A stretch of 29,022 nt of DNA from a virus (IMGVR_UViG_3300035698_014487:1-29022); one strand, 5' to 3'; shown: positions 6,812 through 13,982, counted from the stretch's first letter. Notes: a model not told the origin generated them from the letters alone. Made by a program: numbers and translations.

Positions 6812-7510
6812 ATGGATACCAAAGCAATAGTGGCATACGAAAAAAGTGGCAGCGAGCTATTAGCGGCTGCGGAAGCAATCACGATTGATGATGAGGCCAC
6901 GCGGGAGATAGCGAATGAGTTTACCATAAAGGCTCGCCAAGCCATTAAATTCATCAAGGATGAGTTCAAGGGTGATATTAAGACAGCATACGAACTCCAC
7001 AAGAGTTTATTGGCGCGGCAGAAAAGGCTGGTTGGTCCGTTTGAACAGGCACGGGTGATTGTGGACAAGGAGATCAGCCGGGAATTCATGGTGCGAGATA
7101 AGTTGCGTCGGGATGCGGAGTGGGAGGCACAGAAAAAGGTGGATGCAGAGCGGCGTGAGCAGGAGGCAGCATTGGCCAGAGAGGCTGAAGCCCTTATTGA
7201 TGCCGGAGAGATGGACGAGGCAGAGGCCGTATTGGATTCCGAAGTGGTTGTGGAGTCCGTGGTGCCTGTGGCGGAGGTACAGCGTACTACGAGGTCTGAG
7301 GCCGGGAGTGCTACGGTGAAGATGGGCATCAAGGTTGAAGTGGTGGATAAGGTGGCGGTGATCGAGGCTGTGGCTGCCCGGAAGCTGCCTGCGACCCTGC
7401 TTACTGTGGACTTGGGCAATGCCAAGCGGTATGCGAAGGCGAGCGGGGTGAAGGCGATGCCCGGGTTCAGGATAACGGAAACAGCAGGGGTGAGTGGGAG
7501 GGTGCGATGA
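6812..7510 (+). CDS. Coiled-coil phage recombination-module protein
   Basis: The 232-residue protein has a long central coiled coil (about residues 55-140, rich in E/K/R/A, e.g. AEWEAQKKVDAERREQEAALARE). A compact C-terminal domain of about 65 residues begins near TTRSEAGSATVKMGIKVEVVD. The helical scaffold with a short C-terminal domain matches a common phage protein type located next to exonucleases and annealing proteins, often of unknown role. Its last 4 nt overlap the next start. A structural or nuclease-modulating role is possible but unproven. Confidence 0.65.
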   Translation: MDTKAIVAYEKSGSELLAAAEAITIDDEATREIANEFTIKARQAIKFIKDEFKGDIKTAYELHKSLLARQKRLVGPFEQARVIVDKEISREFMVRDKLRRDAEWEAQKKVDAERREQEAALAREAEALIDAGEMDEAEAVLDSEVVVESVVPVAEVQRTTRSEAGSATVKMGIKVEVVDKVAVIEAVAARKLPATLLTVDLGNAKRYAKASGVKAMPGFRITETAGVSGRVR

Positions 7511-7794
7511 TTAACCTAACAACAGAGGTACATGCGGCTTTGGAGACGGTGTTGGAGGCAGAGGATGAGTTTGCAACCATGTTCAAGGGGTTGGCTGTTA
7601 TGCAGTCTAGTAAGTTGGAATACCCGCTTGGGCATAAAGTGGAGATTCTGGCTGCCCTTACACTCCACCTCATAGCCAACCTGGTGGAGGCGCAGGCCGA
7701 GATAGGGCAACTGAAGGGGCAGATGGCCCTACTCAGAACGGACCTTAATATTCTCTTTGATATAGATACAGGGGGAGAGGAGGATGAGTTATGA
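7507..7794 (+). CDS. Hypothetical helical protein
   Basis: The product is a 95-residue acidic protein, predicted all-helical, with a possible leucine-zipper-like run LIANLVEAQAEIGQLKGQMALLRTDL near residues 56-79. It is coupled to its neighbours by 4-nt overlaps at both ends. No family recognised. Confidence 0.55.
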   Translation: MINLTTEVHAALETVLEAEDEFATMFKGLAVMQSSKLEYPLGHKVEILAALTLHLIANLVEAQAEIGQLKGQMALLRTDLNILFDIDTGGEEDEL

Positions 7795-7973
7795 TGACAC
7801 CTCTAACGTGCTGGTATGGCATCGTTGTGAGCTTTTTATTTATGCTGCTGGGGTGGAAAGGCATTGAGTACGGGGATGGCAGCAATCATCTTCTGACTGC
7901 ATTCTCTGTAGTACTCACCATCGCGGGTTTCGTGGGGACTGTAATGTTAATTGGATATTGGATAGGAGGATGA
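7791..7973 (+). CDS. Small two-helix membrane protein A
   Basis: The product is a 60-residue hydrophobic protein with two predicted transmembrane segments (about residues 8-24 and 36-58), ending IGYWIGG. The site AGGAGG (7778-7783) precedes ATG 7791. Its C terminus resembles that of the next gene, suggesting tandem paralogues. It is too small and generic to assign as a holin. Confidence 0.55.
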   Translation: MMTPLTCWYGIVVSFLFMLLGWKGIEYGDGSNHLLTAFSVVLTIAGFVGTVMLIGYWIGG

Positions 7974-8161
7974 AGCAGGTGGTTAATCCATTATTGGTTT
8001 TAGGAGCTGGAGTATGTCTGCTGGTAGCCGGGATTATAGTAGACGTGATAGCATTCCGCATATACAAAGATTGGTTAATGTTTATATCCACGGTGGTTGG
8101 GATTTGTGGCGGTATTGGCCTAATATTGGCTTCAATTGGTTATTTAATAACAGGAGGATGA
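7970..8161 (+). CDS. Small two-helix membrane protein B
   Basis: The product is about 63 residues with two transmembrane segments (LLVLGAGVCLLVAGIIVDVIA, then FISTVVGICGGIGLILASIGYLI) and the ending GYLITGG, like gene A. The AGGAGG at 7964-7969 abuts ATG 7970 directly, which is too close. GTG 7979, with 9-nt spacing, may be the real start, giving MVNPLLVLGAG. Tandem duplication with the upstream gene is likely. Confidence 0.5.
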   Translation: MKQVVNPLLVLGAGVCLLVAGIIVDVIAFRIYKDWLMFISTVVGICGGIGLILASIGYLITGG

Positions 8162-8164
8162 GTC

Positions 8165-8584
8165 ATGGCAATGCAAAAGACGGTTAAGTTGAATGTGAGT
8201 ACGGGTACGGACTTATGGCCGTATCAGGTCATTGATGAGATACAGAAGGTTATGGAGCAGGGTGCACGAGATGGCAAGACTGGGTGGGAAGGGGAGTATT
8301 CTAGTACCCATATCCATAAGGCCGAGGATCACCTGACGAAGTACTTCCATGATAATAGCGGGGAGGAAGACAATCTCACCCACGCCTTCACACGCATCAT
8401 GATGGCTGTGGCGATTGAGCGCGGGTATGTGAAAGCGGCGGATGAGAGGGCTGTTGACGATGAATTTGCTCGCAGGGATCGTGAAAAGGAAGAGTTTATC
8501 CGTACGGGTAAGCGCACAATTCGCCCTGAAAGGAAGGAAGCAATGAAACGTGCAGGGACATGGAGAGGGGATAAGAATGCCTAA
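8165..8584 (+). CDS. Helical protein with HA/MMA pattern
   Basis: The product is a 139-residue protein. Residues 48-82 (HIHKAEDHLTKYF, then LTHAFTRIMMAVAIERG) form a histidine-containing helical pattern. It faintly resembles phage proteins annotated as dATP/dGTP diphosphohydrolase-like N-terminal domains (pattern HL...HA...A). The C-terminal 50 residues are highly charged. AGGAGG (8152-8157) gives good spacing to ATG 8165. The enzymatic link is weak; unknown function is the safe call. Confidence 0.5.
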   Translation: MAMQKTVKLNVSTGTDLWPYQVIDEIQKVMEQGARDGKTGWEGEYSSTHIHKAEDHLTKYFHDNSGEEDNLTHAFTRIMMAVAIERGYVKAADERAVDDEFARRDREKEEFIRTGKRTIRPERKEAMKRAGTWRGDKNA

Positions 8585-9338
8585 AGGATTCACCAAAGTA
8601 AGCCCTGATGTAATGCCGCCCCGCAGGCTGGTTATGCGGGTAGGTGGCCATGAGAAGGATGGCAAGACACATTTCGCCCTCACTATGCCTGCACCCATAG
8701 CACTACTGAATATAGACCGGGGACTGGAAGGCATGTATGAAAAGTTTGCGCGGGTAAAGGAATTACACCTTTCGGGTGATTTCCGTGCGATGCCATCCGA
8801 AACAATGCAAGACAATGAACGGCGTTGGGAGGCTATTCTGTCCGCCTATAAGAGTGCCCTCAATGACAACCATATCAGGAGTATCCTTTTTGATACGGAT
8901 ACAGAGGCATGGGAAATCGTACGGTTGGCCTACCTTGGTAAACTTGTGGGGGTAAAAGAGCTCCACTACCCAGAGATAAACAGCATATTCAGGGGCATAA
9001 TTGACATGGCGTTGGCTCATGATAAGAATGTGATGTTTACCTGCCGTTTGCGGAAACAGTATGTGAAAACTGGCAAAAAATCGAAGGCTGGCCATCCTGA
9101 ATCTGCATGGAATGGTTTGTATGAGGAGTCAGGGTTCGGCGAGTTTGGGTCGATAGCACAGTGCAACTTACGTGCCCACATTGTTAATGAGGACGGGGTG
9201 AATATACCTACTCTCCGTATCATTAACTGTCGGCAGAATATGAGTATGAATGGGGAAGTGTTCGAGGGGGATGAGGCGTGTTTCAGTTGGGTGGCGGCGA
9301 ATATCATTGATGGCACAAGTCCGGAGGAGTGGGAATGA
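8577..9338 (+). CDS. Sak4-like RecA-fold ATPase
   Basis: The 253-residue protein has a P-loop GGHEKDGKT at residues 23-31 and a Walker B-like strand SILFDTDTEAWE (102-113), the layout of phage AAA/RecA-fold single-strand annealing ATPases of the Sak4 type. It probably promotes strand annealing or exchange together with the exonuclease at 5895. The ATG at 8577 is preceded by GGAGAGGGGATAAG; the frame is open from 8550, but that part overlaps the previous gene. No C-terminal SSB-like tip is evident. Confidence 0.75.
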   Translation: MPKGFTKVSPDVMPPRRLVMRVGGHEKDGKTHFALTMPAPIALLNIDRGLEGMYEKFARVKELHLSGDFRAMPSETMQDNERRWEAILSAYKSALNDNHIRSILFDTDTEAWEIVRLAYLGKLVGVKELHYPEINSIFRGIIDMALAHDKNVMFTCRLRKQYVKTGKKSKAGHPESAWNGLYEESGFGEFGSIAQCNLRAHIVNEDGVNIPTLRIINCRQNMSMNGEVFEGDEACFSWVAANIIDGTSPEEWE

Positions 9339-9478
9339 AAGCATCTATAGTTTTTATTATAACTGTGGCTATTCTATGCACGACCGGGGTTTTGTTCGCA
9401 TTTTCAGGAGCACCTGGGTACGGCTTTGTTATTGTAGCCGTCACGCTTTGTGGAATGCACATTAAGGCGGACTCATGA
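9335..9478 (+). CDS. Small membrane protein (47 aa)
   Basis: This short gene fills the gap exactly: ATG 9335 overlaps the preceding TGA and its own TGA (9476-9478) overlaps the next ATG at 9475. GGAGGAG precedes it. The product, starting MKASIVFIITVAILCTTGVL, has a hydrophobic N-terminal helix that could be a signal peptide or membrane anchor and a second hydrophobic stretch (FVIVAVTLCGM). Function unknown. Confidence 0.6.
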   Translation: MKASIVFIITVAILCTTGVLFAFSGAPGYGFVIVAVTLCGMHIKADS

Positions 9479-9840
9479 ATGTAAAACTGATCGAGATAAA
9501 TGGCATAACTAAGAGCCAGGCGGAATGGGCAAGGGAGCTGGGTATAACGCGGGAAGCTTTCCGGCAGCGAGTTGCAAGGGGCTTGGTAGGGCCGGACTTG
9601 TTGAGCATCAAGCGTAGTGGATCTCCTCTTGGAAGCCGGTACTTGACGAGTAAGTATTTGCGGCGGTTTGGGTTGACTTTACGTGACATGAAGGAGCTAA
9701 CGGGTATTGGTGAGACGGTTATTCTTTACCGTATCAATCAGCTTGATAGAAACCCGCAGTTTAAGAAGCTCCTTAAACTTTTACTATCCGAGAGGGGAAT
9801 TAAGAATGAGACAAGTAATAACGACGCAACGAACGGGTAA
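9475..9840 (+). CDS. HTH DNA-binding protein
   Basis: The 121-residue protein has two helix-turn-helix-like segments. Residues 13-35 (KSQAEWARELGITREAFRQRVARG) are a convincing HTH, and a second candidate lies around LRDMKELTGIGETVILYRINQ. The region after the first HTH is basic. This suggests a phage transcriptional regulator or the DNA-binding part of a mobile endonuclease relative; no nuclease motif is seen. It is coupled to both neighbours by overlaps. Confidence 0.6.
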   Translation: MNVKLIEINGITKSQAEWARELGITREAFRQRVARGLVGPDLLSIKRSGSPLGSRYLTSKYLRRFGLTLRDMKELTGIGETVILYRINQLDRNPQFKKLLKLLLSERGIKNETSNNDATNG

Positions 9841-9994
9841 GGGGCTTAAAGCAAGTTACCTGCTGTCAACTATTGGAATTGTTGTAGGGGTAATGGCTCT
9901 GTTTGAGTCTGTAAGTGTGGGGGTGACGATAATCGTCCTGTGCCTGGCGTGGCGCTGGCTGACTAAGGTTATTATTTGGTGGGAGCATGAGTGA
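9806..9994 (+). CDS. Small membrane protein (62 aa)
   Basis: The product starts MRQVITTQRTGKGLK and has two hydrophobic segments (LLSTIGIVVGVMALF and VTIIVLCLAWRWL), so it is probably a two-pass membrane protein. ATG 9806 follows GAGAGGGG; the frame is open further upstream but without a site and inside the HTH gene. The overlap with the HTH gene is 35 nt. Function unknown. Confidence 0.5.
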   Translation: MRQVITTQRTGKGLKASYLLSTIGIVVGVMALFESVSVGVTIIVLCLAWRWLTKVIIWWEHE

Positions 9995-10026
9995 TGAGGG
10001 CATACATAACAGGAGGGGAAAATAAA

Positions 10027-10713
10027 GTGGAACAGCCGAAGTATCTTGAACGGTCAGATGAATTAACTGAATTTGTGGAACATATTGCGGAACGTGTGTA
10101 TCGTCGTAATCGCAGGCTGGAGCCAGTATGCTTCCGCCCGCAGGTAGGCGATCCTCAGCCAGATGTTCCGTGCGAGACGACGAGTACGGGTGATGGGAAA
10201 ACGTATGTCAAGGCGGAAGAGTCTGCCGTCCCGACGTTTGAAGAGGGTGAGTGGGCTATATGGGACGGGATGGTAGAATATGATGGGGAATGTCGTAAAG
10301 AATCGGAGCCACGAAAGGTGAAAGTAACCGGAATAGGTGGTTACCTTGATTTCACGATTGCGTATGATAACTGCACCTGGCATGTCTACGCCAGCCAACT
10401 CGCCAAAATCCCACCGGAGAAACCCGACAGAGAATACCTTATCAGGTTGCGTGAGGCACTTGTTGAGACTCGTGATGAGAAATGGCTTCCGAGGTCGAAG
10501 GGCGAGATTAGCTTTTCTGGTTGTGCTGTATGCGATTTTATGAAGAAAACATCAGGCGAAGGTTCGAGTAAGTGTTGTATACATTGTGCTCTTAATGACC
10601 CCGATGGTTTTTGTTGTAACGAGTTTAGGGAGTGGGACAAGAAACACACCCCGGGGAATGCTCTCGGTGTCGTCTACCGCCTCAATTATGAGATTGGGGA
10701 GATTGACAGGTAG
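10027..10713 (+). CDS. Protein with C-terminal zinc cluster
   Basis: The product is about 228 residues. I choose GTG 10027 because AGGAGGGG (10011-10018) lies 8 nt upstream; the earlier in-frame GTG 9991 and ATG 9994 have no site. The C-terminal part has a dense cysteine cluster (CAVCDF, KCCIHCALNDPDGFCC) that looks like a zinc-binding module seen in phage hypothetical proteins. The middle part, with VTGIGGYLDFTIAYDNCTWHV, looks like a small beta domain. Function unknown. Confidence 0.6.
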   Translation: MEQPKYLERSDELTEFVEHIAERVYRRNRRLEPVCFRPQVGDPQPDVPCETTSTGDGKTYVKAEESAVPTFEEGEWAIWDGMVEYDGECRKESEPRKVKVTGIGGYLDFTIAYDNCTWHVYASQLAKIPPEKPDREYLIRLREALVETRDEKWLPRSKGEISFSGCAVCDFMKKTSGEGSSKCCIHCALNDPDGFCCNEFREWDKKHTPGNALGVVYRLNYEIGEIDR

Positions 10714-10722
10714 TTGGAAGAG

Positions 10723-11127
10723 ATGGACGTGCCTGAGCCGCTCAAGGTTGGGGATGTGGTGGTGGGCGACAAGGCGGACACACCCGGCATTATTTATGAG
10801 AGTTCCGATATGGGGAAGTGGTTAGTAAACTTTAAAATAACTGATGGAGGCAAAAGGTATGCATTAAATATGTCTGAAGCCTCACTCACCCCTGCAACCA
10901 AAGCGCAGGAAGCCGAGTTCTATACGGTGACGCTTGATGGGGTGAGGTATCGGTTTTACGAAATGTCTGGCGGGATATACATTACGAGAGAGAGAAATAA
11001 GGATCGGATTGAAGCCAATCACTATGTACAGGGGCATCTTATTAGGAATCTCATCAAACAGCACAAGCATCCAGTCTGTCCCGTTGACTTGGTTGAGAAG
11101 ATGGTTCCACCGGAGGAGAAAGGATAA
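10723..11127 (+). CDS. Hypothetical beta-rich protein
   Basis: The product is 134 residues with the SH3-like opening LKVGDVVVGDKADTPGIIYESSDMGKWLVNF, then a second strand-rich part (YTVTLDGVRYRFYEM). ATG 10723 is chosen over TTG 10714. Its 3' end overlaps the first copy of an 18-bp direct repeat (11101-11118) that recurs after the next gene. No family recognised. Confidence 0.5.
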   Translation: MDVPEPLKVGDVVVGDKADTPGIIYESSDMGKWLVNFKITDGGKRYALNMSEASLTPATKAQEAEFYTVTLDGVRYRFYEMSGGIYITRERNKDRIEANHYVQGHLIRNLIKQHKHPVCPVDLVEKMVPPEEKG

Positions 11128-11375
11128 TAGCATGGCAAGGGAATTGGCAAGACAAAGAGCGGCACATGCTTGGTGTACACCTGAAACAGAGCATATTGAA
11201 ATGGATGTAATTCTTGGAGAAGCGTTTGCGGACATACTGGAGGAGGAATGTTCCAAACCTCGGCTTGGCTGTGCCACTACAAGGGAAATACTTGAAGAAT
11301 TAACAGCACGTACTGAGGTCAATGGTCAGTTGGATTATAAGACTATCGATAGATGATATGGTTCCACCGGAGGAG
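11101..11375 (+). repeat. 18-bp direct repeat bracketing one small gene
   Basis: ATGGTTCCACCGGAGGAG occurs exactly at 11101-11118 and 11358-11375. Each copy ends in the GGAGGAG ribosome site of the following gene, and between them lies exactly one gene (11132-11356). The first copy also encodes the last residues of the upstream protein (MVPPEE). The match extends beyond the ribosome site, so shared translation signal alone does not explain it. Duplication or insertion of a gene cassette is the likely origin. Confidence 0.75.
11132..11356 (+). CDS. Small helical protein in a repeat-bounded cassette
   Basis: The 74-residue protein starts MARELARQRAAHAW and has acidic helical segments (GEAFADILEEEC, TTREILEELTA). 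ATG 11132 follows GGAGGAGAAAGG. It is bounded by the 18-bp repeat at 11101 and 11358, which suggests it was inserted or duplicated as a unit. No family recognised. Confidence 0.5.
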   Translation: MARELARQRAAHAWCTPETEHIEMDVILGEAFADILEEECSKPRLGCATTREILEELTARTEVNGQLDYKTIDR

Positions 11376-11382
11376 GGATGAG

Positions 11383-11559
11383 ATGAAACCGAAAACCATG
11401 AAAGTGGAGGTTGAAATCGTCGTCAATGCAGACGACGAGACGCTGTGTAGTAGTAAGTGTATCGGTTATTGGAATGAGTGCCCCCATAAGACTCACCGCA
11501 TAATTGATAGGATGCCTCGCTGCTGGCAGTGTCGTGTTGCGGAGGTGACCGATGACTGA
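11383..11559 (+). CDS. Small CxxC protein A
   Basis: The 58-residue protein (MKPKTMKVEVEIVVNADDETL...) has CSSKC and CWQC pairs and another Cys at PHK, fitting a small zinc knuckle. ATG 11383 follows GGAGGAGGG (11369-11377) at 5 nt. Its layout, a short beta strand with DDE followed by two Cys pairs, matches the next gene, so the two are probable paralogues. Function unknown. Confidence 0.5.
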   Translation: MKPKTMKVEVEIVVNADDETLCSSKCIGYWNECPHKTHRIIDRMPRCWQCRVAEVTDD

Positions 11560-11770
11560 AGTAACGATAGCACTGACGATCCAGGTTGACGATGAGGACA
11601 GGCTGAAGTGTGGTAAGTGCCCCAACTATGCTGAAAAACGCTACTGTGCAATCCCACAATTCGACGAGGATATTATCAACGGTTATCGTTGCCAGGTTTG
11701 TCTCGATGCTGAGAGGGCATTGAGGCGGATGTTGATTATGAGTGGGATTGAAGGGAGAAATAAGTCATGA
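11552..11770 (+). CDS. Small CxxC protein B
   Basis: The 72-residue protein (MTEVTIALTIQVDDEDRLKCGKC...) has CGKC and CQVC pairs plus an intervening Cys, and a helical C-terminal extension absent from protein A. The start overlaps the previous gene by 8 nt and the end overlaps the next start (ATGA). Shared architecture with protein A suggests tandem duplication and divergence. Confidence 0.55.
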   Translation: MTEVTIALTIQVDDEDRLKCGKCPNYAEKRYCAIPQFDEDIINGYRCQVCLDAERALRRMLIMSGIEGRNKS

Positions 11771-11979
11771 AAAAGTATTCACGATGGAAGAGGTATGGAT
11801 TCGGGAAATGGTGCGCAACAAAACCAGTAAATCTATATATTCCCCGTGGATATATCGGAAAAGTGCTTGAATGGGTCGCTATAAAGACTCATAAATGCTA
11901 CGATAAGGGTAAAATCGGTATATGCGATCTGATTTATGCCGTAGAGAAAGAAAAAGAGGATAAAGATGCGTCGAATTAA
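11767..11979 (+). CDS. Small basic protein
   Basis: The 70-residue protein begins MKKYSRWKRYGFGKWC, rich in Lys, Tyr and Trp, and has a charged tail (EKEKEDKDASN). The start is coupled to the preceding stop. Its 3' end overlaps the next small gene by 14 nt. No family recognised. Confidence 0.5.
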   Translation: MKKYSRWKRYGFGKWCATKPVNLYIPRGYIGKVLEWVAIKTHKCYDKGKIGICDLIYAVEKEKEDKDASN

Positions 11980-12124
11980 GATTATACTTTACGGGTGGAT
12001 GTTGAGATTCTGGAATTGGGATATTAAACGGCAACATAGACTTAATGCCGAATCTCTTGAAAGACTACACAAGGCGCGTGAAAATAAACGTGGTATTCTT
12101 GAAGAGATGGGGAGGCTAATATGA
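11966..12124 (+). CDS. Very small basic protein (52 aa)
   Basis: ATG 11966 follows AGAGGAT, and its TGA (12122-12124) overlaps the next ATG at 12121. The product (MRRIKIILYGWMLRFWNWDI...) has a short hydrophobic aromatic N terminus and a basic helical C-terminal half. It may be membrane-associated. The tight fit between neighbours and the ATGA junction are the main evidence that it is real. Confidence 0.5.
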   Translation: MRRIKIILYGWMLRFWNWDIKRQHRLNAESLERLHKARENKRGILEEMGRLI

Positions 12125-12588
12125 CTGAGATTACGGAAGCGAGGTATAAGCTTTTCTTGGACGGAAAGCCCGTGGGTGAGATGCGTATAATGCCATTCAA
12201 TGAAGAAAACCCTCATATCCATATATTCCAGGCGAGATATAGTTTTCATGATCCAGGCGACCTGGTTGATTTAACAGACGGAGAACCAGAACATTGGTTG
12301 CATCCACCTATCAAGCATGATTCCATATCCCCCGGTCTCTTTCTCCCCAAAGATGGCAAGTGGGGGTTTGATGGGGATACGGTGGAACGAGAGCGGAGTT
12401 ATATGCAGTATGGCAGCAAGGAGGGTGATGGGAAAACAGGGCTTATTACAGAAACCGCCGCCGGAACTCTCGTCTGGACAGGATACGAGTGGAAAATTGA
12501 GGGCAGATATGGTGAGTTCTATGATCATATGGGATCAAAGTTCTCATGGGAAGAGATAACGCTGGCAGAAAGGAGGAGTGATGAATAG
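12121..12588 (+). CDS. Hypothetical phage protein
   Basis: The 155-residue, probably beta-rich protein ends in a pattern GTLVWTGYEWKIEGRYGEF...FSWEEITL that is common in small phage accessory proteins. It is acidic overall. ATG 12121 is coupled to the preceding gene and its end overlaps the next ATG by 8 nt. I recognise no catalytic motif. Confidence 0.55.
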   Translation: MTEITEARYKLFLDGKPVGEMRIMPFNEENPHIHIFQARYSFHDPGDLVDLTDGEPEHWLHPPIKHDSISPGLFLPKDGKWGFDGDTVERERSYMQYGSKEGDGKTGLITETAAGTLVWTGYEWKIEGRYGEFYDHMGSKFSWEEITLAERRSDE

Positions 12589-12724
12589 AATAATATTTAG
12601 AAATCACCGGATTGCGTGGTACATAATTCCTTCCATAAAGGTGGAGTTATATCCTTACAAAGAAATTCATTTATCGTGGCTAAAGTGGACAATCGATATT
12701 TCTTATCGTAGGGGATTAAAATGA
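12581..12724 (+). CDS. Very small protein (47 aa)
   Basis: ATG 12581 follows AGGAGGAG (12571-12578) and the TGA (12722-12724) overlaps the next ATG at 12721. The product (MNRIIFRNHRIAWYIIPSIK...) is basic and aromatic, likely a small beta protein. It exactly fills the gap between its neighbours. Function unknown. Confidence 0.55.
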   Translation: MNRIIFRNHRIAWYIIPSIKVELYPYKEIHLSWLKWTIDISYRRGLK

Positions 12725-13260
12725 ACATCATATATCTTGACCCCCGCGAAGCCGCTCATGCCGCCAAGCACCCGAAAGAGATGGTGATTGTACGGCCACT
12801 GAAGGAACAGCCGCCGAAAGGATATAAAAGGTGTCCTGAGCCCTTAGAATCATGCGAGAATGCCTGTTTCAAAAAAGACAATACACCGTTTTATGATTGG
12901 TATATTAAACTCCGCTATCCTGTCGGTAAGGGTAAGTATGTAGGGAAAGAAAGTTGGGGATATGCCTATTCAAATGCAGGCATCAGGTATTATGATTACA
13001 GGGCTAATCCTGACCCCTACTTAATACTTGATGGTAAATGGATGTCCTTAGTAACGATGCCCTACAAAGCCTCACGGTTCAAGAATCTCGTGGTTGTGAG
13101 AAATCGGGTGGATAAAGTACATAAACTTTCCTGGCATGAAATTGAGCAAATGGGGATGGACGCCGAGAAGAATGTCAGCGAATATCCTGATTACATCACA
13201 GCCAAGTACGGCAAGGATGTGTGGGATAAGGAAGCTGAAATTCTCAGAGTGGAGGTGTAA
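12721..13260 (+). CDS. ASCH-like (PUA-fold) phage protein
   Basis: The 179-residue protein follows the layout of phage ASCH-like proteins: an N-terminal VRPLKEQPPKGYKRCPEP region, a middle YPVGKGKYVGKESWGYAYS (the usual 'G-D-x-x-Y-V-R-E-x-W' position), then WMSLVTMPYKASRFKNLVVVRNRVDKVHKLSWHEIEQMG, where the MP-x-x-ASR segment and following strand are characteristic. ASCH domains bind RNA or modified nucleobases in some members. The role in phage is not established. It overlaps the nuclease gene by one base. Confidence 0.6.
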   Translation: MNIIYLDPREAAHAAKHPKEMVIVRPLKEQPPKGYKRCPEPLESCENACFKKDNTPFYDWYIKLRYPVGKGKYVGKESWGYAYSNAGIRYYDYRANPDPYLILDGKWMSLVTMPYKASRFKNLVVVRNRVDKVHKLSWHEIEQMGMDAEKNVSEYPDYITAKYGKDVWDKEAEILRVEV

Positions 13261-13982
13261 TGATCTATGTTGACAACCGTACTGGCAGCAAGGAACTCTT
13301 CCCCCTTTTCCCGCGGGGTACAGCCGAACTCACCCACATGGACTTTGCCGACTTCACGTTCACTGGGCATTATGAGGACGGGGATATACTGGTGGGTATT
13401 GAGAGGAAGACCATTGGGGATTTCATAAACTGTATGTGTAGTGGGCGTCTTAGTGGGAAGCAGTTGATTGGGCTGTTGAACTCATACCACTACATATATT
13501 TGGTCATCGAGGGGGTGTTTAGGGCGGGACCTGAGACGGGTGTGTTGGAGATATACAAGTACGGCGGGTGGTGTGAGTACGAGGTGGGCAGGCGCAGGTT
13601 CATGGCGCGGGATATATGGGCGTTCATGAACACCCTCCAGGTGATATGTGGGTTACACTGTTATCACACGAGTACACCATCGGATACAGCGTATTACATT
13701 AGGGCGTTGAGGCATTGGTGGGTGAAAGAGTATGAGGATCACAGGGGGCATTTACAGCCACATACGGGCGTGAAAGTGGAGTTGACGAAGCAGACATTGG
13801 TGAGGCGCGTGGCGGCGTGCATGGATGGTGTTGGATGGGGGAAGGCGAAGGCGATTGATATGGAGTTCGGAAGTGTGGTGGAATTGGCAGTGGCGTGGGA
13901 GAATGAGTTGATGGAGGTTGAGGGGATTGGGAAGAAGTTGGCAGGGTCGATAGTGAATCAATTACACGGGAGAGTGAAATGA
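13260..13982 (+). CDS. XPF/ERCC4-type structure-specific nuclease with HhH domain
   Basis: The 240-residue protein has an N-terminal ERCC4 nuclease core: VDNRTGS (4-10), GD at 41-42, then IERKTIGDF (47-55), which contains the ERKxxxD catalytic signature, and GRLSGKQL. A C-terminal helix-hairpin-helix pair (about 185-238: MDGVGWGKAKAI and VEGIGKKLAGSI) gives DNA binding and dimerisation. Such enzymes cut flaps, forks or bubbles. The usual glutamate after VDxR is absent here (VDNRTG), which may matter for metal binding. It is coupled to both neighbours and probably works in replication or recombination. Confidence 0.8.
   Translation: MIYVDNRTGSKELFPLFPRGTAELTHMDFADFTFTGHYEDGDILVGIERKTIGDFINCMCSGRLSGKQLIGLLNSYHYIYLVIEGVFRAGPETGVLEIYKYGGWCEYEVGRRRFMARDIWAFMNTLQVICGLHCYHTSTPSDTAYYIRALRHWWVKEYEDHRGHLQPHTGVKVELTKQTLVRRVAACMDGVGWGKAKAIDMEFGSVVELAVAWENELMEVEGIGKKLAGSIVNQLHGRVK

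Noticed and set aside
6724-7425. 233-codon open frame on the minus strand
   Set aside because: It is a Ser/Thr/Ala-rich antisense of the coiled-coil gene, with no motif and no promoter signal.
7791-8161. Holin gene pair
   Set aside because: The two-helix membrane proteins have the right size, but no endolysin is nearby and they lie among recombination genes, so lysis function is not supported.
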